DNA of 64,000 nt, from positions 1-64,000 of the forward strand of contig WEDG01007025.1 in assembly GCA_017591395.1 (NCBI GenBank), given 5' to 3'. Below, one piece after another: positions 1 through 11,309 of the stretch; position 1 is the stretch's first letter, and every line of letters begins with the position of its first letter. The translations under genes and the position numbers were made by a program. This DNA is from Schistocephalus solidus (lineage: Eukaryota; Platyhelminthes; Cestoda; Diphyllobothriidea; Diphyllobothriidae). The notes under the pieces are model-generated. The model was not told where the DNA came from. It ran no database searches and saw nothing but the letters and a program-made list of their open reading frames with translations.

Positions 1-290
1 TAAAACTGTCAAGGTTCCTTTTTAAAGCTTTCCAGCGATGAGTGACATCACAACGTTTTTCAGGAGGGCATTCCATGGTATAAACACTCTGACAGAGAAG
101 GAGAACTTGCGCACATCCAGTCTCGCCTGCTGGACACGCAGTTTTAATGGGTGACCTCGGAGATGGGTCGTGGTGGCAAATTCAAAGAAGTCCGAGAATT
201 CCAGGGAACAATCCAATCCCTTCACAATGCGGAATGTCTGCAGGGAGATCACCACGCATTTGCCTATAACTCAAAGGGAACAGATTAGTA
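1..290 (-). pseudogene. LINE-A reverse transcriptase, C-terminal end fragment
   Basis: The minus strand encodes the end of a CR1/Jockey-like LINE ORF2, cut by the window edge. The reading at 255-22 shows the family's C-terminal signature: FRIVKGLDC, then DFFEFATTTHLRGHPLKL, then a basic stretch and a PWNALL block. The same sequence type occurs at 5290-5500, 11587-11750 and 19187-19330. This part lies after the polymerase and thumb and has no catalytic residue. It is a remnant, not a gene. Confidence 0.8.
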
Positions 291-369
291 TTCATTAGGC
301 ATGTTAAATATGGCAAGGAGCTTTAACTTCTAACCATTTTTGGTGGCTTTTCCTCTGTACTCGTTGGCA

Positions 370-1140
370 GTGTCTATCGCCCACCCAATGCCAGCGTGAA
401 TTACGATCTTTATCACTCGCAGGGCATTTCACGCCGCAGCTGACTTAAATTTGAAGTACTGCTTGATTGCAGGGTGACTTCAGTCTTCCTGAAGTTCATT
501 GGTTTTCACTTTTCGCTCCTGCAAAGTTCGAAGACCTACTTGAGGCCATAGATATAGGCATGTGGGACAAGGTAGTTAATTTTACCACCCGAGGATCAAA
601 CATACTTGATCTTATTTTCTGTAGGGGTTTTCAGCCATTGTCCGTGTCACCTTTAGATCCACTTGGGAGTTCTGACCATGCTTTAGTTCATTTTACATTA
701 GAACTAGAGGCTAATGAAACGTTTTCCAAAAATAAAGTTTTTTTCCGTGATTTCAGATCAGCAAATATGGGGAATTGCTAACAAATCTAAATTCCCACGA
801 TTTGACTAACTTCTACCTTAGTGTTGAAGACACGTGTATTTGGAATAACTCTTGAGTGGATTGTCCAGTCTCTAAATTTGAGAAATATTTTCTTGGACTT
901 AAGGATTCTGCGGCTTTCCAAATATTACATCACTGAGGATTATTCCACGTCCAGGACATTATCCCTACGAGAAATACAAGCTTCAGCGTTCACTTGCTTC
1001 CAAATTCACGCCAGCGGTGTGCTGCTCTAATCTGCTTTCATCAGGAAGGGAGAAGTCGCAACAAAGGCTGAGTCGTTGCAGGCTTATAAGAAGTGTGACT
1101 GCTTAATACTTTTGCATCCTAGACCAGTTATTTAAGAGGG
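370..1140 (+). pseudogene. LINE apurinic endonuclease C-terminal fragment and linker
   Basis: Reading from 370 gives VYRPPNASVNYDLY. A new frame from 467 gives QGDFSLPEVHW, then LDLIF, then GSSDHALVHF (to about 700). These are the GDFN-type and SDH-type blocks of an APE-family LINE endonuclease, so this is its C-terminal half. From 780 to 1140 a frameshifted linker follows. A close relative of the endonuclease part lies at 24980-25260. The linker also occurs upstream of the tRNA-like segments near 31.1 and 32.6 kb, so it seems to be part of a repeated composite 5' module. It is broken and non-functional. Confidence 0.72.
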
Positions 1141-1237
1141 TTTATAAATTAAATGCATTCGAATACAGTCATAAGAGGTATGGAAAACGCAGACGCTCAG
1201 GACTCATCTGTGCTGAGGAAAAAAGTTGGCAGCGCGG

Positions 1238-1300
1238 GCGGGTCTCGAATCCAGGTCGCAGATTCATGTGGCGACGAACATAACCACTGTGCTACGTTCT
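1238..1300 (-). repeat. tRNA-like segment, antisense to LINE-A
   Basis: Read on the minus strand there is an A-box-like block (TAGCACAGTGGTT, about 1294-1282) and a B-box-like block (CTGGATTCGAGACC, about 1254-1241) at tRNA spacing. Related segments lie at 30720-30780 and 32285-32350. In all three the segment runs opposite to the LINE-A coding strand and sits just upstream of ORF1. It is too degenerate to call a tRNA gene. Confidence 0.55.
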
Positions 1301-1439
1301 CACGACAATTTGGAAAAAAAAATTGTATCCAAACAAAAAAAGATGACAAAGACAGATATTCTGTTATCACTTCTCCTCCTGCCAAGCGGGCAAAAAGCCT
1401 GGGAACACTAATGAATGTCACATACGAGAACTAAAAGTG

Positions 1440-2580
1440 CATGGGGTGTTTAAATCTCTTGCAGAAATTCTTATTGATGGAGAAAGAGATAAGTAACTTG
1501 AAACAAGAAATGGCCGATCTCAAAGAGAAGGTTCAAAGTTCACTCCGGAAAAAGAAACACCCGTAGCAACGAGAATTTCAACCAAAGAAATAACGTATGC
1601 AAAAATTGCTTCCTTAAGAATACCTCATGTAGAGCTTAAAGACATTGCGTCAACAGAGCTTCAAAGGGAGATCAAACCAGCTCATGCACCTAACTACTGT
1701 CATCGAGCTAAGACAGAAGCAGAAATGTGCTGGATACACAAACATATGCGGCATCGTCGCTGAATGATACAAAAAAGGGTGAAGTTGAAAAGCATGTCGA
1801 ATTCGAAGCACCTAAGGCGAAGAATTCGAAGTAGAAAAGGGCCAAGAAGCTTTCACAAAAAAGTGGTTTGAACTCCGGAAAAAGCTCGTTCTTACCGATA
1901 GATGCTCAAATGCAATCCTCTGTTGGTAATACAGGAGCAAGTGGAGGACCAATTGGCAAAGTTTCCAAAAGGGGTTTGCCAGTAACTTTAGGAATAGTTG
2001 CTCATACTGACGAAAAATAACATCGTCGACCAGAGTAACATTCTTCCCTAATACTGATGCTCTATCAACAAATCTGAACTGAAAGTCACCAAACATACAT
2101 TTCGACCGAAAACGCAATCTCGTTATTAAAGGGGTTCCCGAGTCCACTTCTCTGATTGCAAAGGAAAGGGTAGAACATGACCTCAGTCTTAGCCGAGAAT
2201 ACTCATATTCGATTCTTCGAGATGGCGAATGCGTAACAGTGCACAAAGCATTCCGTTTAGGAAAAGCGGATGTTTCACATGAATTATCATCCCCAAGGCC
2301 TCTTAAAATCATTCTTGAAAATGATGTTCAGGCTTCAAACCTCCTAGAACGGAGAACGGCTCTCCGTTGCTCACACAGGGATGTGTTTTTTCAGCCGTAT
2401 TACGAACCCAAGGAAAGGTACAAAATGAGGATGCTGAGAGCAGAACTGAAGAGGAGGACCGAGCAGGGGGAAAAATGGCTCCAAATAAAGGACAAGGAAA
2501 TAAAAGTGATAAAAAGGTCTTTCTTATGGCAGACCCCGTACATAATCAAGGTGGATTCTCGCCGAGACGGAGGACACTAA
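1440..2580 (+). pseudogene. LINE-A ORF1 remnant
   Basis: Broken frames hold a charged N-terminal part (EILIDGERDK near 1470) and then a block with FRLGKADVSHELSSPRPLKI (about 2251-2310). A C-terminal block follows with FFQPYYEPKERYKMRMLRAE (about 2385-2450). The second resembles the RLGK...RPLKV block of CR1/L1-type ORF1 RNA-binding proteins. The last recurs at 19636-19690 (FFQPDYEPRERLKMRELRKE) and, shortened, near 16245. In this family ORF1 is expected to be a nucleic-acid-binding chaperone of the retrotransposition particle. Several stops make this copy inactive. Confidence 0.65.
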
Positions 2581-2739
2581 ATACGATGGACCCAACTGTA
2601 CAGAGCTTGAATAATAAAAAGAAGGCGCTCCAGAACTCGGATGACGACCACTCATCAGAACACAGCGTCGGCGGGATGGACACCAGTTCATCTCGGAAAA
2701 CAATGACAGACTCTAGTATTCAATCGCGCGAAATGCGCA

Positions 2740-3440
2740 AAAGTCTATATGGAGGAGTTACCCAGTCTAAATTGAGATGTTTGTATACCAATGCTCAGAG
2801 TCTCCTATCGAAAGTAGATGAACTCAAAGCATTAGTATCAGACCGAACCCCCGATATCGTTGCCATTACGGAAACGTGGCTCAAAGCCGAAATTGCGGAT
2901 AGCGAGGTTTCGATAGATGGATACCAACTCTTTTGAAGAGACCGCGAAAATAGAAAGGGAGGAGGAGTGGCCGTATATGTTAGGACAGGAATCTCGGCAG
3001 TCAAACGAGCACACTCCATCTTCCCTGAATATGAATTTCTCTGGATAAAGATTAAAAAGGAGTGTTCACAGAACCTACAATTCTTGACGATCTACAGACC
3101 ACCGAACATTCCAAGTGCAGCTGATGAGTCCCTCCTCCATTTGCTCAAGGAAGTAGCAAGTCACAAGGAGGTGCTTATTGCTGGAGATTTCAATGCACCT
3201 ATAGTAGACTGGGCTAATCTGACAGTTGATGGTGCACCAACTTCTTTTGCCACAAACTAATGGATCTCACTCTCGACCAATCTCGGGTGCAGAAGGTTAA
3301 CATACCAACGAGATTTAGAGAACCAGAGAAACAAATTGCCTGGACCTTGTATTTACGAAGGACTTCTATAGCATTGATGAAGTGTATTCTATTGCACCCC
3401 TCGGTAGAGTGACTATAGTACGCTGATGTGGGATTACTCA
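2740..3440 (+). pseudogene. LINE-A apurinic/apyrimidinic-type endonuclease
   Basis: Readable blocks in order are LYTNAQSLLSKVDELKALVS (about 2781-2840), AITETWL (2863-2883), GGGVAVYVR, TIYRPPNIP (about 3090-3116) and GDFNAPIVDW (about 3184-3213). These are the Asn, Glu and Asp/Asn active-site blocks of the exonuclease-endonuclease-phosphatase fold that nicks target DNA. A TGA stop at 2934-2936 replaces an expected Arg, consistent with CGA-to-TGA decay. The C-terminal SDH block near 3400 is frame-disrupted. It sits directly upstream of the reverse transcriptase of the same element. Confidence 0.8.
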
Positions 3441-3599
3441 CTTTATCCTCAGCGCCAGAATGGAACGGAATGCAAGCAGAAATATATGGAAGGCTGATTT
3501 TAACGCGATGAGGAAAAGAGGCGAGTGTCTATGAGATGGGATTTTTGCTTAAGGGAATCCAGAGGATGACTGGCGATCATTTTAAGACAGTCTCACTCG

Positions 3600-5640
3600 A
3601 TCTGATTGAACGCTTTTGTCCAGTGAAGGTGCAAAAAGAAAAGTCGCCCCGCCTGGTTAACAAGAGAAATTAACAGGCAACTAAAGAAGAAGAATAAAAA
3701 TGGAAGGTATTAAAGGCAAACAGGGTCAGCAGAGCATCTCAAAGAATTTCGTCATCAAAGAAACGCTGTAAAAAGAATGATCCGTCAGGCAAGGAAGAAC
3801 TTTTGAATCAAGAATTATTCAACAGGCTGAATATAAACCAAAAACTTTTATTCCATTATATCAATAGCCGACTAAAAAACTAGGACACAGTAGCAGTACT
3901 CATAGATGGGAATGGTGTTGAAGTCGTTGAAAATTGCGACAAAGCCGAGTACTTAGGTCGGTTTTTGCCTCGGTTTTCACTAGAGAACCGGAAATTCAGC
4001 TTGACCACGTCATTAGTGCTGTTATAGACGCCGGTCCAGTGCTTGACTATATAATCTTCCAGGAACCTCTCGTGGAACTAGAACTGTGAAATCTGAAAGA
4101 AGCGAAGTCATCTGGTCGGACGATATACCGGCCAAGTTCTTGAAAAGAACTGGCCAGCGAACTGTTCAAAACCACTAGCGCATATATTTAATTCGTCATT
4201 TGAATCAGGGAAACTGCCATCCGAATGGAAGGCAGCAAATATATACCCCATATACAAGATTGGTGCTCGATCTAATGTCAACAATTATCGGCCTGTCAGC
4301 CTAACCTCCATTTGCTGTAAAATAATGGAATCAATAATCAAGAAAGCAACCATGAAGTTCCTTGAGGAAAACCAATTACTCTCAAATCTCCAGCATGGCT
4401 TCAGACAGAATCGCTCCTGTCTTTCTAGTGTATTACTCTCCACAGAGCAGTGGACTCGTGCACTGGACGAAAAATGGTAGGGTTGACGTCATATACACTG
4501 ATTTCAAGAAGGCGTTTGACAGTGTCCCACACAAACGTCTCATCTACAAATTATCTGAAATTGGCATAATAGGAATGCTGCTGACATGGATCGCAGACTT
4601 TCTTACAGGTAGATTGCAAACTGTGTGCGTCGATACCTCGAAGTCAACACCTACTCCGCTTCTAAAGTGGTGTCCCCCAAGGCTCGGTATTAGGGTCGTT
4701 ACTCTTCTTAGTGTACATAAACGACTGTGTCGATGACCTGGATTGCAGCGCCATCATGTTTTCAGATGATGTTAAACTGTGGAGGGTCATCAGGTCTGAT
4801 TTCGATAGGCACGCACTTCAAGAGGATCTCAACCGTCTTAGCAGCTGGTCTGCTCGTTGGCTCTTAAATTTTAACGTTGGGAAGTGTGTGGTCCTAAGTC
4901 TGCGTACCAGAAGGACCAGTGAGGAGGATGATTCCTACCAATACATTCTCAATGGGCAGCCCACTTTTCAATTGTTGAGGAACAGAAGGACCTCAGTGTT
5001 CTAATAAACTCCTCACTTAAAACCATCTTCACAGTGTTTAAAGGCAGATAAACGCGCTACACAGGTCTTATTTGCGCTCAGACGTGGATTTGTGCAGATT
5101 TATAAGGAACTCTCCTGAAAAACCTACGGGGTATTTGTTCGATCTCACTTGGAATATGCCATCCAGGCCTGGCGTCCGTGGTTTAAGAAGGATTATCTAT
5201 AGCTGGAACGAGTGCAGGCGAGGGCTACGAAGATGGTCAAGAATCTAAGTCATCTGCCTTACGAAGCCAGACTGGTTGAACTTGATTTGTTTCCTCTAAA
5301 TTACAGGCAACTACGCGGTGACCTCATCCAAACCTACCGGATTGTCAGAGGCCGCGATTGTGCCCTAGAATTTGCTGACTTCTTCGAATTGGCTGGGACG
5401 GAACATCTGCGGGGTCATCTCTTTAAACTGCAGAGGAAGTTTGTTCACACGTAAGTCCGTCGGAACCTCTTTTCGCAGAGGGTCGTTGGAGCATGGAACG
5501 GACTCCCTGACGAGGTGGTCCTTTCAGAAACTGTTGGCACATTTAAATTAAAACTAGATACTCATTCTATGAGAAACTATTGTCAATATAATGAAGATAG
5601 TGTAAACAGTGGCAGGTTGCGCCTGGCCCACACATATCGA
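3600..5640 (+). pseudogene. LINE-A reverse transcriptase
   Basis: Polymerase blocks are recognisable in several frames: NNYRPVSLTSICCKIMESII (about 4279-4340), QHGFR, YTDFKKAFDSVPH (about 4495-4533, first catalytic Asp), LYINDCVDDLD and MFSDDVKLW (about 4756-4782). In the last, the usual FADD box reads FSDD but keeps both Asp. The C-terminal region with [20 protein letters not shown] runs to about 5640. At least five frameshifts or stops break the frame. It is the + strand counterpart of the remnant at 26437-28300 on the minus strand. Confidence 0.82.
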
Positions 5641-5769
5641 TAACCCTACATTTTCATTTGTCAGATATATCCCTGTAAACGATTGTACGATTGACATTTT
5701 TGAATGTTAATAGGGAGCTCAAGGGCGAAAGCCTACTTCCCTCAATAAAGTGACTTGACTTTGTATTTT

Positions 5770-6350
5770 CGGATGTAAATGTTTAAACTGATGCTTTTTA
5801 CCAAGTTCTAGGTCCACTCATTTCTCGTTTTGTTCCCCGTAAAAAAATAATTAATGTCAAGTATGAAATCTACCTCCCTTCATCATTCCGCCGTAGACTG
5901 CGTAGACTCTCCGGTCGTTTTCATCTACAAAACGACACCTCCGTCCTGCCCTTGATCCATCAAATCTTTGAAGAGGCTTAGAGTCTGTCTGACGAAAAAC
6001 GACAAGCCAATGAGGTTAACTTTGCCGAAAATCCTTCGTTAAATGTTGCGAAGCTCTTTTTTTTGGTGAAATGGCCGAGTCTAGCCGTTCTAAAATATAA
6101 AAGCTCCAAAGACATTTTACTCCGATACTCTTACCTCTGAAAATGGAAACTACATCATACTTGAATAGGTGCCAGCTAACGAGCCTACATTTTGATGGGT
6201 TCGGAGACTGAAAGCTTGCTTCTGACTCCTTTTCTGCCTTAATAATAGTTCAAATATTCCCCTAATTTCGGCCCTTACCCACGTTAGTCGTCCATAAAAA
6301 TCTACGTACTTCATTACTGATTATGCCTCCTCCTATTTAATTCACTTCTT
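5770..6350 (+). pseudogene. LINE-C endonuclease-to-polymerase linker fragment
   Basis: A frame from about 5832 reads FVPRKKIINVKYEIYLPSSF, then a basic block and NDTSVLPLIHQIFEEA, typical of the region between endonuclease and polymerase in CR1/Jockey-like LINEs. A diverged equivalent lies at 26280-26375, and LINE-B has FVPTKIFKPYASEF in the same place (33349-33390). The polymerase itself is not recognisable downstream. It starts immediately after the 3' end of LINE-A copy 1. Confidence 0.5.
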
Positions 6351-7745
6351 ACTGCTTTTTGTTCTTTTGCTTCTAAGTATAGCTTTCTTTAGAATAACCG
6401 GTCATTCGATATAATTTTATCAAACAGCCTATTTGCTTTCAAAACGAAGACTGCACATTTTATAGTAACACTGATTCAATTATCCTTTTATTTTTCCTCT
6501 TCCTTCCCAAGCAGCTTTTTCCGTGACCCCGATGACAAGGACCAACTGGAATTGAGAAAACCCGTCTCCAAATTATGTTGTCCATGCATCGTTTCCTTCA
6601 CGAAGTATGATGTCTTCATAATCCATGCCTCCGTAAAATGATTGCCAAACAAATGTGTCATATTGCGCACTCATTTTAAAGCACATCCGTTTCGTTTGCT
6701 GATAAACATCATCGAAATTTTAATCTTAATACTGAGCTGTGCAGGCATAAGTTTCATCATCAATTCTCATACCAACTAGCAACCCTGAGCGAATTATGTT
6801 GATTTATTCTTACTCAATGACCAGATCTCGCATTATCCTTTCGCACTACGCTCAAAAGCAACCTACCATGCTGCTTCATATGCTCTCACGGAGTGGTTTT
6901 GTTTCTCCTGCACCTGTTTCTTGGTAAAAAATGATCTTCACAGCCAGTTTTCATCCCTCTTTATTTCGACCATAATTTGGGATTATTGACGATTCGAATC
7001 GTATCCTTGGTCTTCGCGGTTCTTATTTTTTTCTTGACCATTTTGCAAACGGCTACAGCCTCGTCCACCATCGCACCTGCCATGCCTTTAAGACAATGTG
7101 CTTGCGGGCCTATCCTTCACCCCGACTGTCTACCATACATGGACTATTGACGATCTTTTTCGGTTTTTCTGTCGGTGGTCTGAGAAATAAGCAATGAGAG
7201 TATCGTGGTCGCATCTCTGGCAATTCTCTCATGACCTTCACGATCTCTACGGTCCTTTCCTCGTTTGACATTTAGCGTACGGGTGTTGCCTTCAAACGTT
7301 TCCCCTGTATAGCATCCTTGACGTTTATGCTTTTAGCTAGTCGATGCACATTGTGATCACACATGCCATGGTGAATAATAGCTCATGTTGTTACATGATT
7401 TCTCCCACGAGGAGGAGCGTTTTGAACCCTCATACGCTCTCATCAGCATGTCAGTCCTAACTAACACTCATGTGTTCCACCGAGGAACAACAGTATTTTT
7501 CTCCTTAAAAGCCAACAATTTCCATTCAACTTAAACTTCCTCCATAAAAATGCCTAAGGAGCTTTTTCACTGTCTGCTCCTTTAGCTATTTTTACCACAC
7601 TGATTTGTGTCACTTTTCATCGCCAAGAAGCTGACCAACTCTTGAAAACTTAACTGTACACGATTTTGCACTCGTTTATTTTATTTTTTCCCAATGACAG
7701 TACCCTTCTGGGAACTCAATAAAACATCTATCATCGAATATGAAC
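6350..7745 (+). mobile_element. LINE-C 3' region, non-coding and decayed
   Basis: No coherent protein remains. The last 180 bases (about 7560-7740) match a segment at 36296-36478 that has a (TATC)n-type tail and is inserted in a gypsy element. This defines a LINE-type 3' end. Around 7140-7450 there is weak similarity to the LINE-B 3' region (GGAGCGTT...CCTCATACG). An ORF at 6670-6488 on the minus strand resembles no family and is taken as chance. Confidence 0.5.
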
Positions 7746-8760
7746 CAACCACCTTCGACCTTGGAGCGTCATACGAACTGCAGCTGACGTAGAGCATTTG
7801 CAGACGAACCTTCACCGACTTCAACAATTGTATAGGGACAAACGTTTGCCATTTAAGGAGAAAAATGAACTATTCTACGATTCGGCAGACCCAGCACTTC
7901 GAATACCAAGAAATACTTCTTGAATGGTATATTGTTGCAAGAAGTGGACGCAGAAGTATTTGGGAATGTGGATCACGACGTCACTCTTAGCACTGCTCCA
8001 AACCTGCTTTTTGCCCTGAATCGAAGAAATAGCATTGGAAATTTAGGAAACTGTCTCCAAAATTACATTTCCGTGCATCGTCTCCCCAAGAACGAAGATG
8101 TCTTCATAACCCATCCCGCAGTCGAAAACATCGTAAAAACAATCGGTTCGTACTGGCGTGCACATTTTTAAAAATATCTCTGTTTTTGTTGAGCGTTAAC
8201 CATCATTAGGAATTCAAATCAGACTATATAAATGTCCAGATCTCACTTTCATCGTCGATTCTTATTGAAAATATCTGCCCTGAGCACATTAAATTGACTT
8301 TATCGCACTCACTACCGAATCTTCGGTTTGCTAGTGATGATCAATATTTCGGACAATCTTTGCAGCCACTTTATTCGTCCCCTCCTCTTTTCAACCATCG
8401 TTTTCAACTGTTGCCAAACTTGATGTGTTCTTCCGTTTTTGCACCCCGGACGATGGTCTCCGTGAATTTCGTTGATGAGTAAAGCAGGTTCTACTGTTTT
8501 CGTCACCCTTGTCGTTGACTATGCAGTCAGCAGGGTGGCATCTTTGGTGAAGACCCTCATGACCTCTACTGTCCCTTCTTCGCTTTCGATCCTGTTGTCT
8601 ACGATGAGCTCCTCCCTATCTAACCTCTATGATAGTTGTAATAAGTATCTCTGACTGTTAATAATAATAATAATAGTTGTATTTAATACCGGTTTACAGG
8701 CATTGTCAGATGAAATATTCAGTGGGTAGAGGCTGGCAGTGACTCCTGAATATATATCAT
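7746..8760 (+). mobile_element. Second LINE-B/C-type 3' fragment with (AAT)n tail
   Basis: 7920-8171 encodes an 83-residue open stretch with no recognised domain, and DNA around 8050-8170 is a diverged match to 6560-6680. The part at 8470-8650 matches the LINE-B 3' UTR at 25625-25800 and 35530-35700 (blocks TATGCAGTCAGCA and GTTGTCTACGATGAG). A short (AAT)n run follows at 8660-8676. The segment is a 5'-truncated repeat, not a gene. Confidence 0.5.
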
Positions 8761-10480
8761 TATAAGTGTTTTTTTCCTATTTTTCATGTTATTCAGGAGA
8801 AAAACTGCCGCCTGTAAGGATGATAGCAATTCAGATCAGGGAAGAGCTAACACAATTGCAGTCTGTATGCAGTCTCTCTGTCTTTGCTAGGAACCGGATT
8901 CTGCCTCAGGCAAGAAAGCATCCATGTACGGTCGCTCACTGTCTGCCGAAGAAGTCAACGGGTGCAGGGCTGCAGAGACGGTGCCGTATCCCTCAAAGGT
9001 AACACCTGGGATCGAGTTCAGATGCCGCGCACTCCATCGAACAGGAAAACAGATTCTACCGTGTCGGCGCCCAGAATTCTTGGAAACTGTTCTGAATGCA
9101 AAAACTAGTAATGGTAATCTTAAACAAAGAATAACTCCGTTGGACTTTTATATTATGGGGAAGTTTATTCCACATGGCCATGGCGTTTACCGAAAAGAAC
9201 CATCGATACTTAACTGTGCAAGCTAATAGAAGAAATAAAAAGACATTGCGATGACTGCTGCGCCGAGGATGGTCAAGCTGCCTCACAGTGATAAGGGGAT
9301 TAAATGTACGATTATTCAAAAGCTTAAACAGCAAAAATAGTCCCTGCTGCACTCGGCGAAACCATAAGGGATCAATGTTAACAAGCCCACAGCGTTCTTG
9401 ATACGACAGATTACGGTGCTCCAACGATAAAAATTCTTTTTCGTGAAGAAGTGTTGGACCGATTCTATTTTTCTTCCGTTCGCTAGCGCGCAGAAGGCTA
9501 AATAGAAACGAGCAGTATTCCAGGCCAGGTCTAACGTACATTTTTATAAAGGGCGAAGTCTAATATCAATAGTTTTAAAATTTCGGAGGATAAACCCGGC
9601 AGTTCTGCGTGCTTTGGAGACAATCAGGGCACAATGCTCTAAAAGATTGAGACCGTTGGAATATGATATGCCCAGGTCCTTAACAACGCCAGGTACATTT
9701 ATATCGTGGCCATCTATGCTTAGATGAGGCTGATGGTTGTCACCGACAACTATAACGGAACATTTGTGCCAAGAAAGGGAAAGGTGCCATGTGCAGCACC
9801 ACTGGGCAAAGGCCTCGAGATCATTTTTAATAGATCAAGCACGGTGTCGCGATCTGCCGGCTTGTATCGATAGGCAACTTTTAAAATCGTCGGCATACAT
9901 AAAGGGCCTACCATTTCGAAATAAACCTGGCACATCATTGACAAAAAGACAAAATAAAAGCGGGACTAGCACACATTACCCTGAATAACTCCACCCTCAC
10001 ACGTGCCGAGTTTGAGATAGCATTGGAGATCTTAACATGTTGTGTACGAGAGCTCAGGTAAGAAGATATCAAGCTCAGAATTTTACCACATATACCGAAA
10101 GAGGAGAGTTTCAGGAGAAGAAGGGCATGGTCAACACGATCGAAGGCCTTGGTGAAATCGAAATAGACTATGTAAAGTGCAAAGCCATTATCCCTAGATT
10201 GTAGAACATGATCAAAGAAAGAGAGCTGACATGTGTCACAAGACCTAGTTTTGAGGAACCTATGCTGGGCTGCACTCAATAGGTTATTCTCAGTTAAATG
10301 ATACATCATCTTATCTTTGATAAAGGTCTCCAGGATTTTCGAAGCTGCGGACAGTGTGTTGGTTGGCTCAAAAATCGTCAAATGACGTAGATTGGCCGCG
10401 TTTGGGGATAGGTAGAATATGCTCTCTTCCACAACAAGGAGCATTCGGAACTTTCAGGCGTTGTCATCAACATCACGGGC
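8760..10480 (-). mobile_element. LINE-D copy, reverse transcriptase plus 3' end
   Basis: The minus strand carries a reverse transcriptase in three main frames. 10444-9935 has SAASKILETFI and VYFDFTKAFDRVDH (first catalytic Asp). The next frame, near 9900, has the YADD catalytic box with HLSLSWHKCSVIVVGD downstream. 9541-9056 has RPGLEYCSFLFS and MWNKLPHNI of the thumb and C-terminal part. Only a few breaks separate these, so this copy is less decayed than its neighbours. The endonuclease is missing (5' truncation near 10480). 9055-8760 is probably 3' UTR. Confidence 0.78.
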
Positions 10481-10489
10481 CTATTTAAC

Positions 10490-10700
10490 TGCATCTTTAA
10501 CTATCCTATAAATTCTAGCTATTAATTTTTAGGGAAGCAATTTATTTTTTTCCTATTTTTAAATTGAGGATCACTGAACGCTGCCCCCATTTTTCCATTG
10601 CTTCTTTTCCCAGTTCACTATTTATTCCAAAAATTTGCTGACTTTTATTTTTAATAATGACGAATCGCTGTGAACTAGATGTGCCAACTTAACTTTGGAC
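10490..10700 (+). repeat. LINE-B 3' UTR fragment
   Basis: This stretch aligns by eye with 25890-26065 (blocks TAGCTATTAATTTTTAG, TGCTTCTTTTCCCAGTTC, ATTCCAAAAATTTGCTGACT, AATGACGAATCGCTG). It lies directly behind the 5' break of LINE-D. No coding content. Confidence 0.5.
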
Positions 10701-11110
10701 GGTGGTTGTCTTTCTTCTGAGAGGACAATTGAGGTAAAACGATCCTTTTCAGTAACAAGCCAAAAGTCTTCCATTTGTTATTCCCTCCACCATACAATTC
10801 TGTTTCCCATGCTACCTCTGCAGTTTCTCTTCACATAAGGGGGTAGTCCCACTCCCAAAGATTTTGTTCCCACCTATCCTACAAAGTTGGTCTGGAACAC
10901 AATGAGAATTTAAAGTACAGCATAATGTGATTACTTGAATCTAACGGTGGTCAGTTCTGTGGCGTCTAATTAATTTTCTTCCCGTTGGTTAAAAATAAGG
11001 TTGAGGCAGCTCAACTTTTACCCATCCCAAGTTCATGTTCCAAAGATGACGTTCTGGCAGAGAATTGTGTCGGTTGCACATTGCAATTTTTCAATTAAAT
11101 TCAATTTATT
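10700..11110 (-). pseudogene. LINE endonuclease C-terminal fragment
   Basis: The minus strand reads ATDTILCQNVIFGT near 11085-11045, then SCLNLIFNQREEN and LDATELTTV near 11010-10950, with stops between. This mirrors the block ATDKLLSQYVTFGT...LDLIFTRDEENVLDL at 20323-20440 in the best LINE-A copy. It is a short endonuclease remnant, broken by stops and with a damaged SDH box. Confidence 0.55.
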
Positions 11111-11201
11111 GGGGAAATAGGCAAGGGCTTTTTGATCAGCTTTTCTCTGAAAATACCTGAAACAACGATCAGGAGTATTTTTCACTGTCAGTTTGACCCT
11201 C

Positions 11202-11204
<3 letters not shown>

Positions 11205-11239
<35 letters not shown>
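11205..11239. repeat. (TA)n microsatellite
   Basis: About 17 perfect TA units. The run is bracketed by near-identical TTTGACCCT blocks (about 11192 and 11252), suggesting a short duplication around it. Confidence 0.95.
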
Positions 11240-11241
<2 letters not shown>

Positions 11242-11309
11242 CTCATATATATTTGACCCTGCCTATAAACTGGCAATAGATAAATGATTAATTAAAAGGC
11301 GATTGGATT

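Larger units (their letters stand above)
1150..5770 (+). mobile_element. LINE-A copy 1, near full length, CR1/Jockey-like non-LTR retrotransposon
   Basis: In order it has a 5' region with an antisense tRNA-like segment, ORF1 remnants (about 1440-2580), an endonuclease (about 2740-3440), a reverse transcriptase (about 3600-5640) and a short 3' end. The 3' end carries CAATAAAG (about 5742-5750) and matches the minus-strand copy whose 3' end is near 26390. Stops and frameshifts interrupt every domain, so the copy cannot be autonomous. The class is set by an APE-type endonuclease N-terminal to the polymerase and by the absence of LTRs. The CR1/Jockey label comes from motif style; a database search would fix the clade. 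Confidence 0.82.

Noticed and set aside
1197..1421. 74-codon minus-strand and overlapping plus-strand frames as genes
   Set aside because: They lie in the LINE-A 5' module and recur as broken frames in the other copies.
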